From JAGVPT01 sp964439265 (GTDB lineage Bacteria > Bacteroidota > Ignavibacteria > UBA10030 > UBA8401): 64,000 nucleotides of DNA. The notes beneath the pieces were generated by a model. That model did not search any database and was not told the origin of the DNA. It was given only the letters and a program-made list of their open reading frames with translations. Location: positions 19,109 to 83,108 of the forward strand of contig CAYTOA010000011.1 in the NCBI GenBank assembly GCA_964439265.1, written 5' to 3'. The translations under genes were made by a program, and so were the position numbers. This document shows, piece by piece, positions 59,481 to 64,000 of this stretch (its first letter is position 1; each line of letters starts with the position of its first letter).

Positions 59481-60429
59481 CCTGCGCGCAAATTTGATTT
59501 CGAAGCTGCCGGCGCAATTCGGCATCGGCATAACGCTGACTGCGGAACTTATTCTTTTCTCTCAACTCTCACCCTATTTTTTCACAGCTGAGAACATTCT
59601 GAACGTTTCCCTGCAGCTGTCGATCACGGCTATCATCGCGGCCGGCATGACGTTCGTCATCCTCACGTCCGGAATAGATTTGTCGGTTGGCGCACTGGTT
59701 GCCTTCACGGGCGTCATCACTGCGAGCATTGCAAAACTGCCGCTCCCGGTCTACGTTGCCCTTCCGTTGGCCATCGCTGCCGGATTGTTGGCCGGCGCAC
59801 TGTCGGGGGCCTTCGCCGGAATATGTGTGACGAGGTACTCGATCACGCCGTTTATTGCAACTCTTGCATTAATGACCATCTTCCGCGGCGCGGCGTACAT
59901 CTTCACAGACGGGAGACCGATCTGGGAACTTCCACAGCAGTTTGCCCTGATCGCCGGCGCACGGGTCTTCGGAATTCCCATTCCAACCATTATTATGATC
60001 GTAGTTTTCGCCGTATCCTACGTCGTTTTGGAATGGACCCGGTTCGGACGCTATGTCTACGCTGTCGGCGGCAACAAAGAGGCCGCGCGGCTTGCAGGGA
60101 TCAATACGAATCGAATCCTCATGGGCGTATATATTATTTGCGGAGTGCTGACAGCGTTGAGCGGAATTCTCCTCGCTTCGCGAGTGAACTCGGGACAGCC
60201 GAACGCAGGGTTGATGTATGAGCTGGACGTGATCGCCGCCGTTGTCGTAGGCGGAACAAGTCTTTCCGGAGGGCGTGGCACCATCGTCGGCACACTGCTC
60301 GGAGCGGTCCTCATCGGCGTACTGCGGAATGGGTTAAATCTTCTCGACATCAATTCGTATGTGCAGCAGGTCGTCGTGGGATTTGTTATCCTCATCACCG
60401 TGATGATGGATCAATCCACAAAAAAGTAG
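59470..60429 (+). CDS. Sugar ABC transporter permease (RbsC-like)
   Basis: A 319-residue inner-membrane permease with about eight to ten hydrophobic segments. Family strings are ILTSGIDLSVGALVAFTGVI, AGALSGAFAGICVTR, YAVGGNKEAARLAGINT and DVIAAVVVGGTSLSGGRGTIVGTLLGAV. It starts with GTG at 59470 inside the end of the ATPase gene. It would transport a pentose or hexose; the neighbouring alpha-mannosidase suggests mannose or a mannoside, but that is inference. Confidence 0.93.
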   Translation: MKSDLRANLISKLPAQFGIGITLTAELILFSQLSPYFFTAENILNVSLQLSITAIIAAGMTFVILTSGIDLSVGALVAFTGVITASIAKLPLPVYVALPLAIAAGLLAGALSGAFAGICVTRYSITPFIATLALMTIFRGAAYIFTDGRPIWELPQQFALIAGARVFGIPIPTIIMIVVFAVSYVVLEWTRFGRYVYAVGGNKEAARLAGINTNRILMGVYIICGVLTALSGILLASRVNSGQPNAGLMYELDVIAAVVVGGTSLSGGRGTIVGTLLGAVLIGVLRNGLNLLDINSYVQQVVVGFVILITVMMDQSTKK

Positions 60430-60495
60430 TCCTGCCGATCGCGGCCGACCTTGTGATTCTGGTTTTTGTAAAATCTTGATAACAAAGGAGCCTTT

Positions 60496-63400
60496 ATGAA
60501 AAACCTATACACGTTATTTGCAGCAATGATCTTTCCGTTCATCCTGATGGGACAGACGAACGTCGATAGAATTGCGAGTGCCCTTGATTCACTTGCGACA
60601 TTCCAAATAAATGACTGGAAGATGAGTTCCAACCTCAAGAACGGAGAGGTCGGCGGAGACCCGACAAAAAAAAGCTTCGACGATTCGCAATGGCAAACGA
60701 TGAAGACCGCTCAAGGGGTTCATTCTGATTCATGCTGGTTACGCGGGGAAATTGTGCTCCCCGAGGCCATCCTGGGGAAGAAAGTCGGGGGAACGGTGCG
60801 GCTCCTTGTGTCGGCAGACGAATACGGGTATATGTGGATCAATGAGACGAGCAAAGGATATTTTCCAGGGGACGGCGCTTTTGTCTTGTCGCAAGACGCA
60901 AAGCCGGGTGACCGATTTCTTGTTGCTATCCGCGCGATCACGACGTGGGGGACGATCAGGCTGCGTCGGGCGGAAATTGAGATGGCGAGTACCGATACAC
61001 TTCGTCAGGCCATAAGAGATTTTTCGATGAGCATTCGCGTCGGCCAAAGACTTTTAAGCACGGACACGAAGCAGATAAGTCCGTATGACAAGAAGGTTCA
61101 GGATTTTGGAATCGACAGATCGAAGATCGACAAAGGGGAGAAAGAAAAGCTCAATAGACTGCTTCAGGACCAGACGGCCCGTGTTGATGTCGATGCTCTT
61201 CGCGCGTCTTCGATGGATAAGTTTTCCGCTTCATTGAACGATGTCCGTTCACAACTGAAGCCCGTTGCCGGGTATGCCAAACGGTTTACCCTTAGTTTCG
61301 ACGCTAACGCCCATATCGACGCCGCCTGGCTCTGGCGCGACAAAGAGACAGTTGAAGTGTGCAAGAATACATTTACTTCCGTCCTGAACATGATGGACGC
61401 GCGTCCCGATTTTTCGTTTAGCCAAAGCGCGGCGGAGTATTACGATTGGATGAAAGAGAAATATCCTGATGTCTTCAACAGAATTGCGCAGCGGGTGAAA
61501 GACGGCAGGTGGGAAGTGGTCGGCGGAATGTGGGTTGAACCCGACTGCAATTTGCCGAGCGGCGAATCGTGGATGCACCATCTTCTTATTTCAAAGAAAT
61601 ATTTCCGGAAAGAGCTGGGGGCAGATGTCAAGATCGGATGGAACCCCGATTCGTTCGGCTACAACTGGAACATGCCGGAGTTTTACCTGAATGCCGGCAT
61701 CGACGCGTTCATCACGCAGAAGTTGGGATGGAACGACACGAATATTTTTCCCTACAGAGTATTTTGGTGGGAAGGAAAAGACGGCTCGCGCATCCTTACG
61801 TACTTCCCCTATGACTATGTGAACGAGATTGAAGATCCTTTTCAGCTCGCCGACTGGATGCGGCAGTTCGACGCAAATACCGGTTTCACCAGAATGATGG
61901 TCCTTTTTGGAGTGGGTGATCATGGCGGCGGGCCGACAAACGAAATGCTCGACCGCATCGAACATCTGAAGCACCTCGATATTTACCCGACGATTGAATA
62001 CTGCACGGCGGCTCAGTACATCACTTGGCTGAAGAAACAAAATCCGGAAGAGATTCCGGTGTGGAAAGATGAACTCTATCTCGAGTACCATCAGGGAACG
62101 TTCACAACTCAGGCGAACATGAAAGAATACAATCGCCAAAATGAAGCCCTCCTGACGTCGGCTGAAAAATTCTCGACCATTGCGACCATGTACGGAAAAA
62201 ACTATAACCATGCGCTGTTGAATGAAGCATGGAAGAATGTTCTCTTCAACCAATTCCACGATATCCTTCCCGGGTCGGGCATTCGTGAGAACTACATCGA
62301 CGCGAGCGAGCGGCACAAAGCCGCAAAGAAAAGCGGAGAATTTGAGCTGCAAAAGTCTCTCGCGATGATCGCGTCCAATATCGGCACTTCGAAGATTACA
62401 AAAGGAACGCCGGTAGTAGTCTTCAACCAGCTTTCGTGGGAGAGATCCGACCTCGCGACCATCCATCTCCCCGAGGGAGATACGAGCCAGTATGCAGTCT
62501 TTCAGACGAACGGCAAGGAGGTTCCATCGCAGATGGTTGGAACCGGATTATTGGAGAGAGACGTACTCTTTATTGCCGAGAAGATCCCTTCATTCGGGTT
62601 TAAAACATACGAATTGCGAAAGCAGACTCCGATGCCGATGACGAGCCTGCCTGCGGACTCCTCTTTTGCGATCGAGAACCAGTATTTCCGCGTTTCGATA
62701 GGGCGGGATTCCGGCTGGGTCACGAGCATTGTTGACAAGGCTACCGGACGAGAATTCCTTTCCGGCAGCGGCAACAAGCTGCAATTGCTTGAAGACAAAC
62801 CGGCACGATGGGATGCATGGAATCTTGGTCTGACCGGAAAAGAATATCCGCAAAAACTTCGCCGGATTGAAGTCGTCGAACACGGGCCGGTGCGTGCGGT
62901 GATCCGGGTGGAACACGACTGTCTCGGTCCGAGCTTCCGGCGCGATTATCCTACGCCGGATTTTCCCAGTTCATTCTTTACGCAAGACATCATTCTTTAC
63001 AATGGATTAGATCGAATAGATTTCAAGACCGACGTGGATTGGTGGGAAGAACACACCATGCTGAAGGTAGCGTTTCCAATATCCACGACAGATACGGTTG
63101 CGACCTTTGAAATTCCGTATGGAACGATTCAACGATCGACCCTGATGCAAAATAATTGGGAGAAAGCCAGAGTGGAGGTCCCGGCGGAACGCTGGGCAGA
63201 TGTTTCCGGTCACGGTTATGGCGTGAGTCTGTTGAACCGTTCAAAATATGGTTACGACATTAAAGGTCAGACAATGCGATTATCGCTCCTCCGTTCTCCA
63301 CTATGGCCGGACCCGACCGCTGACCGCGGGAAGCATTCAATTGAGTATAGTTTGTATCCACATCCGGGCACATGGAAGGAAGCGAATACCGAAGCAGCCG

Positions 63401-63729
63401 GCTACGAGTACAACAATCCTCTGATCGTCGTCACAACGGACAGTCATAAAGGGAAACTTCCTTCGTCCGGGTCGCTTCTCCAACTCGGACCGCAGAATCT
63501 TATTCTCACGGTATTGAAGAAAGCGGAAGATTCCGACTCATGGATCGTCCAATGGTACGAGACATTGGGTCTGGACTCAGAAGCCGTTCTATGGCTCCCA
63601 CAAATACCTTCGAAGGTTGTTGCTTCGAATTTCTTGGAAGAAGACTGCACACCGGTTGCATTTGAAGGGCATACCGTGAAAGTCAAAACAACAAAGAACT
63701 CAGTCGTTACGTTAAAAATTACGTACTAG
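60496..63729 (+). CDS. Secreted alpha-mannosidase, glycoside hydrolase family 38
   Basis: A 1077-residue exported enzyme with signal peptide MKNLYTLFAAMIFPFILMG. The N-terminal ~260 residues form a beta domain. The catalytic domain starts at SFDANAHIDAAWLWRDKETVE with zinc ligands His273 and Asp275, the nucleophile Asp385 in WNPDSFGYN, EYHQGTFTTQANMKEYNRQNE and the zinc ligand His588 in NQFHDILPGSG. The C-terminal ~400 residues form beta domains. The enzyme releases terminal alpha-linked mannose by a retaining mechanism. It follows the ABC operon by 66 bases in the same direction and carries AAAGGAG upstream of its ATG. Confidence 0.94.
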   Translation: MKNLYTLFAAMIFPFILMGQTNVDRIASALDSLATFQINDWKMSSNLKNGEVGGDPTKKSFDDSQWQTMKTAQGVHSDSCWLRGEIVLPEAILGKKVGGTVRLLVSADEYGYMWINETSKGYFPGDGAFVLSQDAKPGDRFLVAIRAITTWGTIRLRRAEIEMASTDTLRQAIRDFSMSIRVGQRLLSTDTKQISPYDKKVQDFGIDRSKIDKGEKEKLNRLLQDQTARVDVDALRASSMDKFSASLNDVRSQLKPVAGYAKRFTLSFDANAHIDAAWLWRDKETVEVCKNTFTSVLNMMDARPDFSFSQSAAEYYDWMKEKYPDVFNRIAQRVKDGRWEVVGGMWVEPDCNLPSGESWMHHLLISKKYFRKELGADVKIGWNPDSFGYNWNMPEFYLNAGIDAFITQKLGWNDTNIFPYRVFWWEGKDGSRILTYFPYDYVNEIEDPFQLADWMRQFDANTGFTRMMVLFGVGDHGGGPTNEMLDRIEHLKHLDIYPTIEYCTAAQYITWLKKQNPEEIPVWKDELYLEYHQGTFTTQANMKEYNRQNEALLTSAEKFSTIATMYGKNYNHALLNEAWKNVLFNQFHDILPGSGIRENYIDASERHKAAKKSGEFELQKSLAMIASNIGTSKITKGTPVVVFNQLSWERSDLATIHLPEGDTSQYAVFQTNGKEVPSQMVGTGLLERDVLFIAEKIPSFGFKTYELRKQTPMPMTSLPADSSFAIENQYFRVSIGRDSGWVTSIVDKATGREFLSGSGNKLQLLEDKPARWDAWNLGLTGKEYPQKLRRIEVVEHGPVRAVIRVEHDCLGPSFRRDYPTPDFPSSFFTQDIILYNGLDRIDFKTDVDWWEEHTMLKVAFPISTTDTVATFEIPYGTIQRSTLMQNNWEKARVEVPAERWADVSGHGYGVSLLNRSKYGYDIKGQTMRLSLLRSPLWPDPTADRGKHSIEYSLYPHPGTWKEANTEAAGYEYNNPLIVVTTDSHKGKLPSSGSLLQLGPQNLILTVLKKAEDSDSWIVQWYETLGLDSEAVLWLPQIPSKVVASNFLEEDCTPVAFEGHTVKVKTTKNSVVTLKITY

Positions 63730-63786
63730 AGCGGAAACCGGAAAGAATTTGTCTTTATCAGGTCATCTCCTTTGTGATTTTGTTTC

Positions 63787-63995
63787 TAGAAGCTATCTCA
63801 AAAACATGTCACGTTATCCTTCCCTACGGGTCTACGACCGTAGGGTCGTGGACGATGCGCTCTCCCGCTCTTCGAGCGGTCGACGACTCGACTCGTCGAG
63901 GATCGCTTACTCAGGGTGAAGCCATCTCCCAAAGGGATCGCTTCGCGACCTTCGGGAGAAGGGTCAGCGCAAAATCATTTTTAAGATAGCTTCTA
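63787..63995. mobile_element. MITE-like element with TA-flanked inverted repeats
   Basis: An 18-base left end TAGAAGCTATCTCAAAAA (63787-63804) matches the inverse of the right end TTTTTAAGATAGCTTCTA (63978-63995) at 17 of 18 positions, and the outermost bases read TA on both sides. The 209-base body has no real gene and contains several hairpins: CCCTACGG/CCGTAGGG, CCGCTC/GAGCGG, and the palindromic repeat at 63924-63959. A TA target and short inverted repeats are features of non-autonomous IS630/Tc1-type elements. Other copies are needed to prove mobility. Confidence 0.75.
63924..63959. repeat. Internal palindromic repeat of the terminal element
   Basis: This segment, starting ATCTCCCAAAGGGATCGCT and centred on a CGCTTCGCG core, shares 33 of 36 bases with the repeat at 13682-13717 next to lpdA. 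Its arms CTCCCAAAGG and CCTTCGGGAG pair with one mismatch. Confidence 0.75.
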
Positions 63996-64000
63996 TCTAG

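Noticed and set aside
63774..63989. A 71-residue frame inside the terminal element
   Set aside because: It runs through inverted repeats and hairpins and has no motif; it is a by-product of the palindromic GC-rich sequence.
1..64000. tRNA, rRNA or CRISPR array
   Set aside because: All spacers were read; none shows a cloverleaf with the conserved T-arm string, rRNA sequence or regularly spaced direct repeats.

Overview
The window reads as a chromosomal segment of a Bacteroidota/FCB-group bacterium, most like Ignavibacteria or a close relative. The main evidence is a type IX-secretion-style C-terminal sorting domain whose motif SLSQNYPNPFNPSTKIEYSI is typical of that group, together with a PorV/PorQ-family outer-membrane protein, a carboxypeptidase-regulatory-domain TonB receptor and a fused E1 alpha/beta 2-oxoacid dehydrogenase. 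This placement is inference from protein style; no rRNA or tRNA gene was found. Coding density is high and most genes sit in tight operons. Several spacers carry promoters of one style: TTG(nnn), 15-17 bases, TATnnT, often followed by further T residues.

Layout. 1-628: 3' end of a membrane glycosyltransferase. 846-6908: hypA-hypB-hypF-(hypC-like)-hypC-hypD-hypE, a complete NiFe-hydrogenase maturation set with four ATGA-type or near overlaps but no hydrogenase structural gene in view. 7126-9869: four-subunit 2-oxoacid:ferredoxin oxidoreductase (VorB type), then a small helical protein. 10260-13304 (minus): a purine/uracil-type permease and a CNT nucleoside transporter. 13305-13724: non-coding region with a promoter, a 15-codon reading frame and a strong terminator ahead of lpdA. 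13725-25732: lipoamide dehydrogenase, lipB, lipA, three E1 sets (one fused) and two E2s, which together make the 2-oxoacid dehydrogenase complexes and their lipoyl cofactor. 25822-29918: rplM-rpsI, rpsB-tsf, pyrH-frr. 30139-31337: PspC-type and LiaF-like membrane proteins. 31374-35206: polA and a divergent DMT transporter. 35355-37850: LysM lytic transglycosylase. 38014-49346: a six-gene envelope/secretion cluster (two sorting-domain proteins, lipoprotein, TonB receptor, PorV-like protein, NHL-type lipoprotein). 49528-56774: flavin reductase-like protein, AMP-dependent ligase, two tandem PAP2 proteins, a PDZ protein and phosphofructokinase. 57037-63729: ribose-type sugar ABC transporter and a secreted GH38 alpha-mannosidase. 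63787-63995: a MITE-like element with TA-flanked inverted repeats.

How the genes work together. The window covers central carbon oxidation from two sides: ferredoxin-reducing (VOR) and NAD-reducing (lipoyl complexes) 2-oxoacid oxidation, with lipoate synthesis and transfer built into the same cluster. It also encodes hydrogenase maturation, nucleoside salvage, translation/UMP kinase housekeeping, and an outer-membrane export/uptake region. Small palindromic and AT-rich repeats have inserted at many gene borders and twice inside coding sequence (hypF and the first E2).
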